A program made the position numbers and the translations under genes. This document shows positions 6,570 through 15,291 of a stretch of 64,000 nucleotides of DNA, one piece after another. The notes under the pieces were generated by a model that worked only from the letters and a program-made list of their open reading frames with translations, had not been told where the DNA came from and made no database searches. Origin of the DNA: a bacterium M00.F.Ca.ET.205.01.1.1. GTDB lineage: Bacteria > Pseudomonadota > Alphaproteobacteria > Rhizobiales > Rhizobiaceae. The stretch lies in NCBI GenBank assembly GCA_004791255.1, contig SRUQ01000008.1:62001-126000 (forward strand), written 5' to 3'. Each line of letters opens with the position of its first letter. The stretch's first letter is position 1.

Positions 6570-6875
6570 ATGGTGAAGGACAGCTTCAGCATTGGCGACG
6601 AGGTCGCCATCACCGCGACGATCCGCAAGCGGGTCACTGATGATCGCGTCAGCGTCTCGATACCGTCGTATGGCCAGCCCCATTCCATCGTTGACAGGAC
6701 ATTGACGGCGATCAAGGGACAGCACATCGAACTGGTTGGCGACGTCACCCATGTCGATGAGGGCAAGGTCACGGTCAACCTTGGGGTCCCGGTCACGGTG
6801 AACGCCGAGACTGTCAGGCTGGTCACGCGGTATGTGCCGAAGCGGAATACGCCGCTGGTGAACAAGGCGACATGA
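6570..6875 (+). CDS. hypothetical beta-rich protein
   Basis: The 101-residue protein is rich in beta strands (FSIGDEVAITATIRKRVTDD, HIELVGDVTHVDEGKVTVNL, VPVTVNAETVRLV), which suggests a small beta-barrel or OB-like fold. No known domain is recognised. It has no signal peptide, Cys or membrane segment. It lies downstream of the micro-ORF and hairpin and may be controlled by them. Codon use looks genuine. Confidence 0.5.
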   Translation: MVKDSFSIGDEVAITATIRKRVTDDRVSVSIPSYGQPHSIVDRTLTAIKGQHIELVGDVTHVDEGKVTVNLGVPVTVNAETVRLVTRYVPKRNTPLVNKAT

Positions 6876-7050
6876 GCCATCGCTAACGCGATGACACAGG
6901 ACAACTCCTTCCTATGAATGAAGAAAGGACGCCCGGCCTATAGGGAGGCTAGGGCGCCCAGGGCACTACGGCCACGCCGGCAAAGGGGGCAATACCGGGT
7001 GGCTGGGCAACGCGGTCGTGTTTCGTTCCGTGGCCTAATGGCCTTATTTG

Positions 7051-7335
7051 TTAGCCACCCATTTTCATTGCCATCGCGCAGAAATCCGCGTGCGACTTGT
7101 TAATCGTGGCATCGCCGCAGTCTTTCAACACCGCCTTCTGTTCGTCGGGTTTCATGGCCGTCCATGCGGCCTTGAAATCCTTTTCCGTCCTCAACGTTTT
7201 CATACCGGCATCGGTAAAAAACGGCGACATCTTTGCCGGATCGTCAAGCGCCGATGTATTGCCACCGGCGGCGAGCGCCGTGCCAGTCATCATCGTAAGC
7301 GCAATCGCGCCCATCGTGAGCATCTTGATGTTCAT
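7051..7335 (-). CDS. small periplasmic protein
   Basis: The 94-residue protein starts MNIKMLTMGAIALTMM, with AGGAGAT at good spacing upstream of the ATG at 7335. A signal peptide ends at about residue 22 (TGTALA). The mature part (DPAKMSPFFTDAGMKTLRT, then FKAAWTAMKPDEQKAVLKDC, then HADFCAMAMKMGG) has two Cys that could form a disulfide. This type of short periplasmic protein recurs in rhizobia without known function. It stands alone, about 120 bases from the next minus-strand gene. Confidence 0.65.
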   Translation of the reverse strand: MNIKMLTMGAIALTMMTGTALAAGGNTSALDDPAKMSPFFTDAGMKTLRTEKDFKAAWTAMKPDEQKAVLKDCGDATINKSHADFCAMAMKMGG

Positions 7336-7454
7336 TGGAATATCTCCTGTGGTGCACAAATGTGACCGCAAGGTCAACGTGCCTCCCCGACTCCGGTTCC
7401 ATCGCCAGCAAGGCTTATTTTAGCAACGTCTTGACCAGTGATCGAGCGTCTGGG

Positions 7455-7661
7455 CTACGATCGAACAACGTAGGCAAAGGTTCGTTCCTCTGCCCTTGTA
7501 TCCGTGACGCGGAGCCAATTCTCTTCGTTGCGCCTGAAGGTCACTGGCTGGCCGACATGCGCCTCTGCCGCCTTGAATGGCAACTCCGCCATGACAAGGA
7601 TGGTCGACACAACCGACGCACCTGTCATCACGTCGACCCGAAACCGCACCAACGTCCCCAT
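7455..7661 (-). CDS. small hypothetical protein downstream of DNA ligase
   Basis: The 68-residue protein starts MGTLVRFRVDVMTGASVVS and ends RAEERTFAYVVRS, with a beta-rich pattern and no recognised domain. It begins 17 bases after the ligase stop on the same strand, so it is probably cotranscribed. A role linked to the ligase is only suggested by position. Confidence 0.5.
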   Translation of the reverse strand: MGTLVRFRVDVMTGASVVSTILVMAELPFKAAEAHVGQPVTFRRNEENWLRVTDTRAEERTFAYVVRS

Positions 7662-7677
7662 TGTTCCCCCCTGATTT

Positions 7678-8538
7678 CTAATTTTCCTCCCAGAAATCTT
7701 GTAGCGAAGCGTGGCGCAAATCCTCCTCGCCGCGCAAGTGCTTCACGCGGCCGATGATGCCAGGCTTTGCCCATTGCGTCGCTGGCCGCTTCATTCCCTT
7801 CGGCGCTTCTCCGGCGTGCTCCTGGACCTGCTTCCACAGCCGCTCGCGGATGGCGCGGCTCGAGTTGATGAAGGCAGAGCCCACATACCGGCCAGTAGCG
7901 CGGTCGGCCATCAGGGCAAAGGCTGGCTTTCCCGCTTCGCGCTCGACGCCAAGCAGCTCGTATTCGTCGACCGCATAGCATTTCGCCTTCAGCCAGGCGG
8001 TCGAAGGCCCGCTGCGGTATTTGCTGTCGCGGCGCTTCGATACCATGCCCTCAAGGCCAGCCTGGTCGAGCAAATGAAAGATGGCCTTGGCATCGCCCGG
8101 CAACGGCTCACTGAACTGGATACGGCGGCCAGGCTCGGTCATGCCGGACAGGATTTCGCGACGCTCCTCCAGCGCCATATCGCGCAGATCCTGGCCGTCG
8201 AGGTGCAGGAGATCGAAGGCGACGAAATAAAGCTCATGCTGCCGACGGGTAATCGCCTTGCGCAGCGCGCCGAAGTCAGAAAGTCCGGCATCGTTGAGCA
8301 CAATGATTTCGCCGTCGACAATGGCGCTGTCCGCCCCAAGGTGTGCGGCTTCTGCCACCAGGTCGCGATACTTGGACGTCCAGTCGAGACCGTTGCGCGT
8401 GTAAATGCGGGTGCCATCCTCGTCGATGATGAGTTGCGACCGGTAGCCGTCGAACTTCACCTCATGCAGCCAGTTTTCGCCCTCGGGCGGCTGATCGACA
8501 AGGGTGGGCATCAAAGGCGCGACAAACTTTAAACGCAT
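7678..8538 (-). CDS. ATP-dependent DNA ligase, LigD ligase-domain type
   Basis: The 286-residue protein has the nucleotidyltransferase motif KFDGYR with the adenylated Lys near residue 28. It also has VDGEIIVL, FVAFDLLHLDG, the motif EGMVSKRRDSKYR and the motif WLKAK, followed by an OB-like domain (YVGSAFINSSRA). Such enzymes seal nicks and, as LigD, act in non-homologous end joining. This one lacks the polymerase and phosphoesterase modules, and no Ku gene is in the window. The ATG at 8538 starts the family-like MRLKFVAPLMPTL; a TTG at 8565 is an alternative. The gene is divergent from a small zinc-ribbon gene, 85 bases away. Confidence 0.9.
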   Translation of the reverse strand: MRLKFVAPLMPTLVDQPPEGENWLHEVKFDGYRSQLIIDEDGTRIYTRNGLDWTSKYRDLVAEAAHLGADSAIVDGEIIVLNDAGLSDFGALRKAITRRQHELYFVAFDLLHLDGQDLRDMALEERREILSGMTEPGRRIQFSEPLPGDAKAIFHLLDQAGLEGMVSKRRDSKYRSGPSTAWLKAKCYAVDEYELLGVEREAGKPAFALMADRATGRYVGSAFINSSRAIRERLWKQVQEHAGEAPKGMKRPATQWAKPGIIGRVKHLRGEEDLRHASLQDFWEEN

Positions 8539-8623
8539 GACTGGACTCGCAAAACCGCGATTCAATCAGCATGTGCTAAAATAGTTCCGGAACATTTCAC
8601 GATGGCCGAATGTTGCAGCGGGC

Positions 8624-8839
8624 ATGACGAAGCTCTCAGACCTTGGACCGCCCATACCCGGCAGGCTGTATGGTGGGGATCTCCTCCGTGAAGGCGGGCA
8701 TTTCTACAATTGCCCGAACTGCGGCCAGAAGGTCGATCAGCGTGATTTGCGCCAGGTCATCTGGCACGAAGAACCTAGCCATGAACCATTGGAACCAGAA
8801 CACGCTGCGACGATCCTGGAATTTCGCCCAAGGAAATAG
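8624..8839 (+). CDS. small hypothetical protein with a CPNCG knuckle
   Basis: The 71-residue protein starts MTKLSDLGPPIPGRLYGGD and contains FYNCPNCGQKVDQRDL. It has one CxxC pair and a later His (VIWHEEP), so a zinc site would need dimerisation or other ligands. Similar short proteins are frequent in Mesorhizobium. It is divergent from the ligase gene, and the two may share a promoter region. The function is unknown. Confidence 0.55.
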   Translation: MTKLSDLGPPIPGRLYGGDLLREGGHFYNCPNCGQKVDQRDLRQVIWHEEPSHEPLEPEHAATILEFRPRK

Positions 8840-9001
8840 GGCCGCTCGGCTTGGCCTTGCGCACTGCCGCCTTCTCTGCGCGAAACCGCACATAGGCTTC
8901 GTCCGCCGCGCGCGCTTGCGTTCCAGCCGCTATGCTCCGGCAGCGGCGGATCGCCCCGCGAGGCGTTGTGCCTTGCCGGCAAATGGCAAGGCACCGGCCG
9001 C

Positions 9002-9169
9002 TCAAGCCCCGTGAGGGTCTATTTCACCGATGATCTCCGAGTTGTCGCCGTCGTACTCGTCTGCCGGTATGACGGCGAGCGAGCCATCGCCGGCCCGAAA
9101 GATGACGATGCTGACCATCAGGCTGGTGGCGAGACTGAAGGCGAAGGCGTTTGCTTCTATGAGGGACAT
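9002..9169 (-). CDS. 55-residue hypothetical protein
   Basis: The frame starts MSLIEANAFAFSLATSLMV, with AGGAGCC seven bases upstream of the ATG at 9169. It has one hydrophobic stretch (residues 8-25) followed by an acidic tail (VIPADEYDGDNSEIIGE). It could be a small membrane-anchored or exported peptide. Its ribosome-binding site lies inside the right-hand side of an inverted-repeat arm (9174-9210), so the repeat is part of its leader. The family is not recognised. Confidence 0.45.
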   Translation of the reverse strand: MSLIEANAFAFSLATSLMVSIVIFRAGDGSLAVIPADEYDGDNSEIIGEIDPHGA

Positions 9170-9173
9170 TGAT

Positions 9174-9388
9174 CCGGCTCCTGTTTGGAAGCGGGGATCG
9201 ATCCCCGCGTGACAGGCGCCCGATGTGTCCGGCCGAGGGCCGCAATCACCGTGAAGGCGAAGCTGAAATGGCGGCACGCTTTGCGTAGTCCAACCCTTTA
9301 TGGGTTGATTGCATCAGGTCCTCTGACCGGACCAAGGAATTGCGCTCCTGAACGCGGGGGTCGATCCCCGCTTCCAAACAGGAGCCGG
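9174..9388. repeat. 37-bp near-perfect inverted repeat flanking a 141-bp spacer
   Basis: The arm at 9174-9210 and the arm at 9352-9388 are reverse complements over 37 bases with a single mismatch. Each arm contains GCGGGG and CCCCGC around ATCGAT or GTCGAT; in the left arm GCGGGGATCGATCCCCGC is a perfect palindrome. The arrangement suits a small non-autonomous mobile element, a duplicated gene leader in opposite orientation, or a site for a DNA-processing protein. No transposase or target duplication was identified. Confidence 0.7.
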
Positions 9389-9469
9389 CAAGGGAGGCTC
9401 TAAGCCCACGACCACGGACCGAGATATCGGAGCGGACAGGCATGTCATGTGGCGTCGGCCGGACACCCC

Positions 9470-10396
9470 TCATTTGGCGCCGAACTTCATGACCGGGATG
9501 CCCAGCATGCGCGCCTTATCGGCGAGGTTGTCCTGGATGCCTGTGCCGGGGAAATGGACGACCCCGATCGGCATCGTATCGAGCATGGCGTCATTACGTT
9601 TGAAGGGAGCGGCCTTGGCGTGCCGGGTCCAGTCAGGTTTGAAGGCGATCTGTGGCACCTTGCGGCTGTAAGCCCATTTGGATGCGATCAACTCCGCACC
9701 GCGGGGTGATCCGCCATGGAGCAGGACCATCTCCGGGTGCTTGGTGTGAACCTGGTCGAGCTTCGCCCAGATCAGGCGGTGGTCGTTGAAGTCGAGCCCT
9801 CCGGTAAGGGCTACCTTCGGCCCGGGAGGCAAAAGCACCTGAGCGTCGGCGTGCTTCTTTGCGGCAAGAAAATCGCGACTGTCGATCATTGCCGCGGTGA
9901 GATTGCGATGATTGACCCTGGAGCCCGAACGCGGCCGCCATATCGAAAGGGTGTGGCGCTCGAAGTGCTCGGCGGCCTGGTCGCGCATCAGTTCGAAGGC
10001 GCCGCGGCGTTCGAGCAGCGTCTGACCCAGTGCAACGAGCTTTTCGAGTTCGACCGACTTGACCTCGGATCCGTCTTGTTCCCGCTGGAGGCGACGCTGA
10101 GCGACTTCGTTCTCGTCGAGCTCGCGTTCGATCCGGTAGGTTGCGCGATGGAAAAGGTTGACCGTGCCCCACAGGAGTTCCTCAAGGTCGGGTTCGAGCC
10201 GCGTGTCGGCCAGCGCCACGACCAGGGCGTCGAAGATGTCGGCGATGCTGGCCGCGATAATTTGGCACTCGGGAAGCGGACGCGGATCGGGTTCGTCTTC
10301 GAAGGGTCGATAACCATAGAGCTGGAGTTCCTGGAGGACGTGGTCGGTCGGAGATGACGTGTGCGGTGGTTGGAAGGTGTCATCGTGGTCGTTCAT
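9470..10396 (-). CDS. DUF2493 (SLOG-fold, YspA-like) domain protein
   Basis: The 308-residue protein starts MNDHDDTFQPPHTSSP at 10396, downstream of GGAAGACC. The N-terminal half is helical and acidic (LEKLVALGQTLLERRGAFEL). The C-terminal 110 residues are the DUF2493 domain: KVALTGGLDFNDHRLIWAKL, MVLLHGGSPRGAELIASKW, and PIGVVHFPGTGIQDNLADKA. The Rossmann-like SLOG fold binds nucleotides or derivatives. Members are typical of the conserved backbone of rhizobial ICEs and plasmids, next to Toprim, ParB-like and DUF932 genes, exactly as here. The biochemical role is unknown. Confidence 0.85.
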   Translation of the reverse strand: MNDHDDTFQPPHTSSPTDHVLQELQLYGYRPFEDEPDPRPLPECQIIAASIADIFDALVVALADTRLEPDLEELLWGTVNLFHRATYRIERELDENEVAQRRLQREQDGSEVKSVELEKLVALGQTLLERRGAFELMRDQAAEHFERHTLSIWRPRSGSRVNHRNLTAAMIDSRDFLAAKKHADAQVLLPPGPKVALTGGLDFNDHRLIWAKLDQVHTKHPEMVLLHGGSPRGAELIASKWAYSRKVPQIAFKPDWTRHAKAAPFKRNDAMLDTMPIGVVHFPGTGIQDNLADKARMLGIPVMKFGAK

Positions 10397-10719
10397 GGTG
10401 GTCTTCCTTCTGCGGAACGGCCGCGCCATCGGGGCCTTCATGGCGACGAAGGCGGCGGGCGGCCTGGACTTGCACCCGCAGCGAAAGCGCAGGGCCGAAA
10501 CGACAGTGGAGGATGGCGAAAGCCCGGCTATTTTGTTTCGCGATGGAACGCGCTCCTCTCGGCGCGCCGGAAAATAGTCGGGCGCAGCCATTGCCGGTCC
10601 GGGCCGGCCGCCGCCCGATCGCCCTCTGGAAGGCCATGGGCCGGTCCTTTCCGGGGAGGATCACCACGCACACCGGGATCACCCGACAGCGACCTGCCAC
10701 GTTTCCTTCCTCTTTCCGG
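10397..10719. other. spacer between DUF2493 and Toprim genes
   Basis: These 323 bases hold only frames without recognisable domains on either strand. It probably contains the promoter and leader of the DUF2493 gene. Nothing else was identified. Confidence 0.4.
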
Positions 10720-11772
10720 TCACGCCGCCAGGGCCACGAAGCGGGTGACGTCATGAGGGGCAATTTGGGGACGCAGAATCGCTCTGAGGGCTTCGAAACC
10801 AAGCAGCCGTAGGTCCTCATTGAAGTCGCCGAGTCGCGGCGTCAGCTCCATCGCCTCGATCCCCGCCGCTCTGGTACGTTCGATGAGCGTCATCATTGCA
10901 GCATCTCCCGCCGGATCATTGTCGCGGGCGATGTAGAGCCGCCGCAGTGCGTCGGGAAACTGGATAGCCGAGAGATGGGCCGCCGACAGGGCTGCGATCA
11001 TCGGCATGGCGGGCAGCGCCGAGCGTTGCGAGAGCATGGTCTCGATGCCTTCACCTGCGGCCATCACGTCACATCCGCTGCCAAACCTGACGGCGTGCCC
11101 GAGCAGTTCGCCCATGGCTCGCCTCGGCGTGGCAATCGGAGCCCGGCCGAGATGGACCTCGCTGAAACCTTGTGGATCGAGCCAGGTGCGGTGGGCGCCG
11201 GTGAGCGTGCCAGCGAGGTCGGTGACGGCTGCGATCATCGCAGGCCAGGTCTCGGTCGGGCCATGCTCGTCGGGACGGTAATAACAGCGTGGGTGAAACC
11301 GCAGACATCCAGTTTCGTGAAGAGCTGTTATTCCGCGTGCACGCAAGTATGTCTCCACGAGCGTCTGTGAAATCGGCTGCGAGATGGAAAACAGCCGCCG
11401 TGCCGCCTCTGCGGAGGCGGAAGGTTTGCGCGCCCTGGTCCACTTCGGTGCTCCCGGTTGCTGCTCGCAGCAGGGCATGCTCAGGAAGGTACGGGCCTCC
11501 GCGGCGACATCTAGAAAGTCGATCAGGCAGCGGCTTTCCCGGATCACGTCGAGCAAGTCGCCGTGCTCTCCCGTGGCAGCGTCGGTCCATTTGCCGGCCG
11601 GGCCTTTGGGAGAATCGTTGAGCCGCACGTACATCGATCGCCCCGGTGTGTTTCGGACGTCGCCAACCTGCCAATAGTTGCCCTGGCGTCGGCCATTCGA
11701 GAGATAATTGCGACATACCGCCTCCGCCTGCCTGCTGAGACGGCGCGCAAGATCATGCTGGTTGCTCGGCAC
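10720..11772 (-). CDS. Toprim-domain primase-like protein of ICE/plasmid type
   Basis: The 350-residue protein starts at a GTG with GGAGG upstream. The N-terminal part (residues 1-90) has the DUF7146/zinc-domain-like region of plasmid primases. The Toprim domain follows, with the acidic motif GEGIET at 240-245 and the metal-binding DND at 284-286 in IARDNDPAGD. These are the catalytic signatures of DnaG-type Toprim folds. On ICEs such proteins probably support replication or strand conversion after excision or transfer. The gene follows the ParB-like gene (63 bases, with a hairpin between) and precedes DUF2493 on the same strand. Confidence 0.85.
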   Translation of the reverse strand: MPSNQHDLARRLSRQAEAVCRNYLSNGRRQGNYWQVGDVRNTPGRSMYVRLNDSPKGPAGKWTDAATGEHGDLLDVIRESRCLIDFLDVAAEARTFLSMPCCEQQPGAPKWTRARKPSASAEAARRLFSISQPISQTLVETYLRARGITALHETGCLRFHPRCYYRPDEHGPTETWPAMIAAVTDLAGTLTGAHRTWLDPQGFSEVHLGRAPIATPRRAMGELLGHAVRFGSGCDVMAAGEGIETMLSQRSALPAMPMIAALSAAHLSAIQFPDALRRLYIARDNDPAGDAAMMTLIERTRAAGIEAMELTPRLGDFNEDLRLLGFEALRAILRPQIAPHDVTRFVALAA

Positions 11773-11791
11773 GGTGCGCCTCCAAGGAAAA

Positions 11792-11814
11792 GGCCCGCCG
11801 TCGCCCGGCGGGCC
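11792..11814 (-). terminator. hairpin between the ParB-like and Toprim genes
   Basis: GGCCCGCCG (11792-11800) pairs with CGGCGGGCC (11806-11814) around a 5-base loop. It lies between the ParB-like stop and the ribosome-binding site of the Toprim gene, so it may act as a partial terminator or processing site within the operon. Confidence 0.55.
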
Positions 11815-11834
11815 AATTAAAGACTTGCTGCTGC

Positions 11835-13931
11835 CTATTCGGCCGCGATCGTGTGAAGCTCTTTCTTGGCTTCACCATCTTGAGCGATGGTATCCACTTC
11901 AGCCATGGACGTTTCGCCGCCGTTCTCCGCCGTCGCTTCGACCGAGTTTTCCGAGGCCTGGGCTTCCCCGGCTTCTGCATCCGAATGCCCCGGCGTGCGC
12001 AGTGGCTCAGGCAGCCAGCCGCTCTCGGCGATCAGGGTCTGCGCCTCACTGGCCATATCGCCCTTTTTGAGGTGCGATATCCGTTCAGCAGACTGCTGTC
12101 CTTTCGCTTCGGTGACCGCCTGGATGATGCGGGCCTTCGTTACGCGCCCGAGGAAGTTGTCCACGCTCGGACGCCACCCGGCTGCCGTCATGTCGAGGTC
12201 AACTGCCTTCGCCAACCGGTCGGCATGGGCGAACGCACGCGGCCGCCGGTTCCAAGCCTCATGCACAGCGTTAACCGAGAGGCTGACAATATGGGCAAAC
12301 AGTGCGGTTTGGCGATCACCGTTCCAATCCTGCAGTGCGTCCCACAGGTCAGTTGCTTCCTTCGGCAACGCGTTGGCCCAGTTGTCGTGTCGCACTCGGA
12401 TCGCCTGAGCACAGATGCTGTCGTTCAACCCTGGAGCTTGTGCGCCGAAGCTAATGCTTTTCAGGTCGAGTTCGAGGCAACTATCCAATCCATAATGATA
12501 AAATGTCTTCAGCGTAAGCGCGTGCAACGCCGCGAGGAAAGCGACCTCTGGCCGTTCGCCGAGCGCCTGGCGCAAGCCAAGCGTGCGATGGGCGGTCAGT
12601 TCCGTCATGAGCCGGTCAGAGATAGGCGACAGCCCTTCAGCGTCCTCGGGCTCTGACAGTGGCCCACTGTCCGTCGTGACGGTGTCGTCATCGCAGCTTG
12701 CCGCAGCCGAGAGGGGCTCGCTTGCTCCTTCAGCCGGCTGTGCATCCACCGGGAGTTCGTCCTCAGGACGCACATGGCCGCGCTCGACGCGCAGACAACC
12801 GTCAGGTGCAATGCTGATGAAGGCGCCGGCGCGGGCAACCTCGGCGGGGTCGAATGCGAGTGGACGGCCCCCAAAAGATTCTAGCCCGGTCTCCAATTCA
12901 GCGAGGCGTTGATCGATCCCTTCCGGAAAATCATCAACGCTGTCGTACTCCTCGGACAAGCGATCATACTCGGCCTGGAAGGCCTCGCGGGTCGTCACCT
13001 CATCGGCGGTAAGTGGCATCGGTTCGCCGCGAAGTTGGCGGAGACCGAAGTTGTGGCCGTAGGCGAAGTCTGGCGCGACTTCGATCCACTTCCAGCCTTC
13101 GACACGAACCGCATCCGCCTCGCGTTCCAGCTTGTCCGCGACCAGCCGATCTATCTGCGCGACGTCCTGCAGCCAGCCACCATCATCGCCCTGAAACAGG
13201 TCTCGCAAGACTATGCCGCCAGCATCGACATAAGCATCGATGCCAATAAACTGCACGCGCTTGTCTGACGCACTCACTGCGCCTTCGGTCAGCATGCGAC
13301 GGATGGCATAGGGCTGCTTGTCGTAGGAGGACTTAACGCGCTCCAATACCTGCTCTTGGCGCTCATGATCGCCGGAGACAGTGAACGCCATGAGTTGGTC
13401 AAGCGTCAGACCGTCCTCGGCGTAGATCTCGAGCAGGACCGGCGACACCGATGCCAGCTTCAAGCGCTGCTTGACGACACTGACCGAAACGAAGAAGGCA
13501 GCAGCGATTTCTTCCTCCGACTGGCCCTTCTCCCGCAGGGCGAGGAAGGCTCGGAACTGATCGAGGGGATGGAGGGGTGCACGCTGGACGTTTTCCGCCA
13601 GCGAGTCCTCCTCGGCAATGCCATTCTCGCGTACGACGCAGGGGACCGGCGCAGTCTTGGCCAAGCGCTTCTGCTTCACCAAAAGGTCTAGCGCCCGATA
13701 GCGCCGGCCGCCGGCGGGAATCTCGAACATTCCGGTATCGAGACCGGCTTCATCCTTGATAGCCCGCACGCTGAGGCCCTGCAGAAGTCCACGGCGGGCG
13801 ACGTCCTCGGCCAGTTCCTCGATCGAGATGCCAGCCTTCACGCGCCGGACATTTGCCTGGCTGAGCACAAGCTTGTTGAAAGGAATGTCGCGCGAGGACG
13901 ACAGGATGATCTTTTTGGCGATAGCAGCCAT
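11835..13931 (-). CDS. large ParB/Spo0J-like nuclease-fold protein
   Basis: The 698-residue protein has an N-terminal ParB domain: IPFNKLVLSQANVRRV, ISIEELAEDVARRGLLQGL, FEIPAGGRRYRAL, and SLAENVQRAPLHPLDQFRAF. A helix-turn-helix follows around 155-185 (EEEIAAAFFVSVSVVKQRL). The remaining 450 residues are long and acidic, with no named domain. Such long ParB homologues are standard on rhizobial plasmids and ICEs, usually without an adjacent ParA; none is seen here. Stabilisation or transcription control is inferred. The gene is in line with DUF932 upstream and the Toprim and DUF2493 genes downstream. Confidence 0.88.
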   Translation of the reverse strand: MAAIAKKIILSSSRDIPFNKLVLSQANVRRVKAGISIEELAEDVARRGLLQGLSVRAIKDEAGLDTGMFEIPAGGRRYRALDLLVKQKRLAKTAPVPCVVRENGIAEEDSLAENVQRAPLHPLDQFRAFLALREKGQSEEEIAAAFFVSVSVVKQRLKLASVSPVLLEIYAEDGLTLDQLMAFTVSGDHERQEQVLERVKSSYDKQPYAIRRMLTEGAVSASDKRVQFIGIDAYVDAGGIVLRDLFQGDDGGWLQDVAQIDRLVADKLEREADAVRVEGWKWIEVAPDFAYGHNFGLRQLRGEPMPLTADEVTTREAFQAEYDRLSEEYDSVDDFPEGIDQRLAELETGLESFGGRPLAFDPAEVARAGAFISIAPDGCLRVERGHVRPEDELPVDAQPAEGASEPLSAAASCDDDTVTTDSGPLSEPEDAEGLSPISDRLMTELTAHRTLGLRQALGERPEVAFLAALHALTLKTFYHYGLDSCLELDLKSISFGAQAPGLNDSICAQAIRVRHDNWANALPKEATDLWDALQDWNGDRQTALFAHIVSLSVNAVHEAWNRRPRAFAHADRLAKAVDLDMTAAGWRPSVDNFLGRVTKARIIQAVTEAKGQQSAERISHLKKGDMASEAQTLIAESGWLPEPLRTPGHSDAEAGEAQASENSVEATAENGGETSMAEVDTIAQDGEAKKELHTIAAE

Positions 13932-14100
13932 CGATATGTACTCCGCGACGGGCGGCCGAAAGCCACTCTCTCGGCCTCCAACCCGTCACGAAGCGCAGCG
14001 CCGCCCTCTGACTCTTGAGGACGGCGCCGAGGGCTACGAGAAAGAAGGAACGTAAAGCGATCCCGCTGAAGGCAGGTTATCATCTCCGGCTGCCCAGAGA

Positions 14101-15291
14101 TTATACGGCCTGGTCGAGCAGCTTCTTCGCCCGCGCCTCCAGATCGAGCCGAGCATCTTGATGAGCCTTGTCGCGGGCTACTGCCGTGATGCCCTGGACG
14201 AAGTCGAACACACTCTCGGGCTTGCGACCCTCCTCTGTCAGCACCGTCTCAATGATTTTCGTCGCCTCCGCCTTGGAGAAGCCGCGCTTGCGCAGGAAAT
14301 CGCTACGGTCGTCATCGGAGCGGGCGACGATTCGTTCTCGCGCCGCCTTGATGCCATTGACGAAGGGCACCGGTGAGGAGTTGGCGAAGCGTGCCAGCGC
14401 TGGCGCTGCCTCATGTGCGAAACGCGAGGCCGCGTATTTCGAATGGCGGATGGTGATCTGCTCGAAATCCTCAACACCCCATAGGTTCCGGTTCTGACAG
14501 ACGGCTCGGAGGTAGAAGCTGGCAATGCCGAGCGTTTTGGCGCCGACCTCGGAGTTCCAGCAATAGAATCCGCGGAAATAGAGGTCGGGTGAGCCGTCGG
14601 GGAGCCGGCCAGCCTCGATCGGGTTGAGGTCGTCGACGAGGAAAAGGAAAACGTCGCGGTCGGAGGCATAGAGCGTCGTGGTGTCCTTGGTTATGGCGGC
14701 TCGAGGCTTGTAGATGCCGGTCGCCCATTCAAGGACGCCGGGCACTTTCCACCGGGTGTCGCCGGTGCCGTTGCCGGCAATACGCTGCACGGCGGTGACG
14801 AGTTCATGGTCGAAGATGCGGCCATAGTCCGGGCCGGTGACAGCACGCAGTTCGACGCGGCCATCGTCGATCTCAAGGGTCTTCACCTGCTCGGCGCGGT
14901 GGGACGTCAGGCCGTACTGCAAATTGATGCCTGCGAGCGGTGCTGGCAGCTGGCGCAGATAGGCCGCCGGCGCGCCAACAAGGCTCGCGAGTTGGCCGAA
15001 GCTCCAATGGGTTGGGGCGATCGGGACATCGGAGCCCGGCAGCACCAGAGTCAGGCGCTCGGCATCGTCGCGGCTCGCCTCCACCCTGATAGCCGCGCTG
15101 TCCACCGTCCTCGTCCGGCTGCGTTCGGTCCGGATCTGCACTGCCTCGAATAGCTCCGACAAAGACAGGTAGCGCTCATCGGCCGGCCGCGAAAACCATT
15201 CGGAGGACACGCGGCCAATCCGTTCGCCGCGGCTCAGATCCACCTTATAGCCGCCGGAACGATCACGGGTAGCGTCCAAAACTTGTGTCAT
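14101..15291 (-). CDS. DUF932 (phage/plasmid-like TIGR03299) protein
   Basis: The 396-residue protein contains the DUF932 core: HWSFGQLASLVGAPAAYLRQ, then GRIFDHELVTAVQRI, FLFLVDDLNPIEAGR, and YFRGFYCWNSEVGAKTLGI followed by CQNRNLWG. Members occur on phages and conjugative elements and are of unknown function. GGAGACGACCC precedes the ATG at 15291. It is the first gene of the minus-strand maintenance module (DUF932, ParB-like, Toprim, DUF2493), with 170 bases between it and the ParB-like gene. The promoter should lie in 15292-15699. Confidence 0.88.
   Translation of the reverse strand: MTQVLDATRDRSGGYKVDLSRGERIGRVSSEWFSRPADERYLSLSELFEAVQIRTERSRTRTVDSAAIRVEASRDDAERLTLVLPGSDVPIAPTHWSFGQLASLVGAPAAYLRQLPAPLAGINLQYGLTSHRAEQVKTLEIDDGRVELRAVTGPDYGRIFDHELVTAVQRIAGNGTGDTRWKVPGVLEWATGIYKPRAAITKDTTTLYASDRDVFLFLVDDLNPIEAGRLPDGSPDLYFRGFYCWNSEVGAKTLGIASFYLRAVCQNRNLWGVEDFEQITIRHSKYAASRFAHEAAPALARFANSSPVPFVNGIKAARERIVARSDDDRSDFLRKRGFSKAEATKIIETVLTEEGRKPESVFDFVQGITAVARDKAHQDARLDLEARAKKLLDQAV

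Noticed and set aside
6918..7103. 61-codon plus-strand frame
   Set aside because: Arg- and Pro-rich random-looking translation, no ribosome-binding site, and it overlaps the end of a well-supported minus-strand gene.
9174..9388. Classic insertion sequence with transposase
   Set aside because: The 141-base interior is too short for a transposase and has no coding pattern, so it is listed only as a repeat.
10354..10820. Several overlapping frames in the DUF2493/Toprim spacer
   Set aside because: Frames on both strands are equally long and show no protein-like pattern. Treated as spacer.
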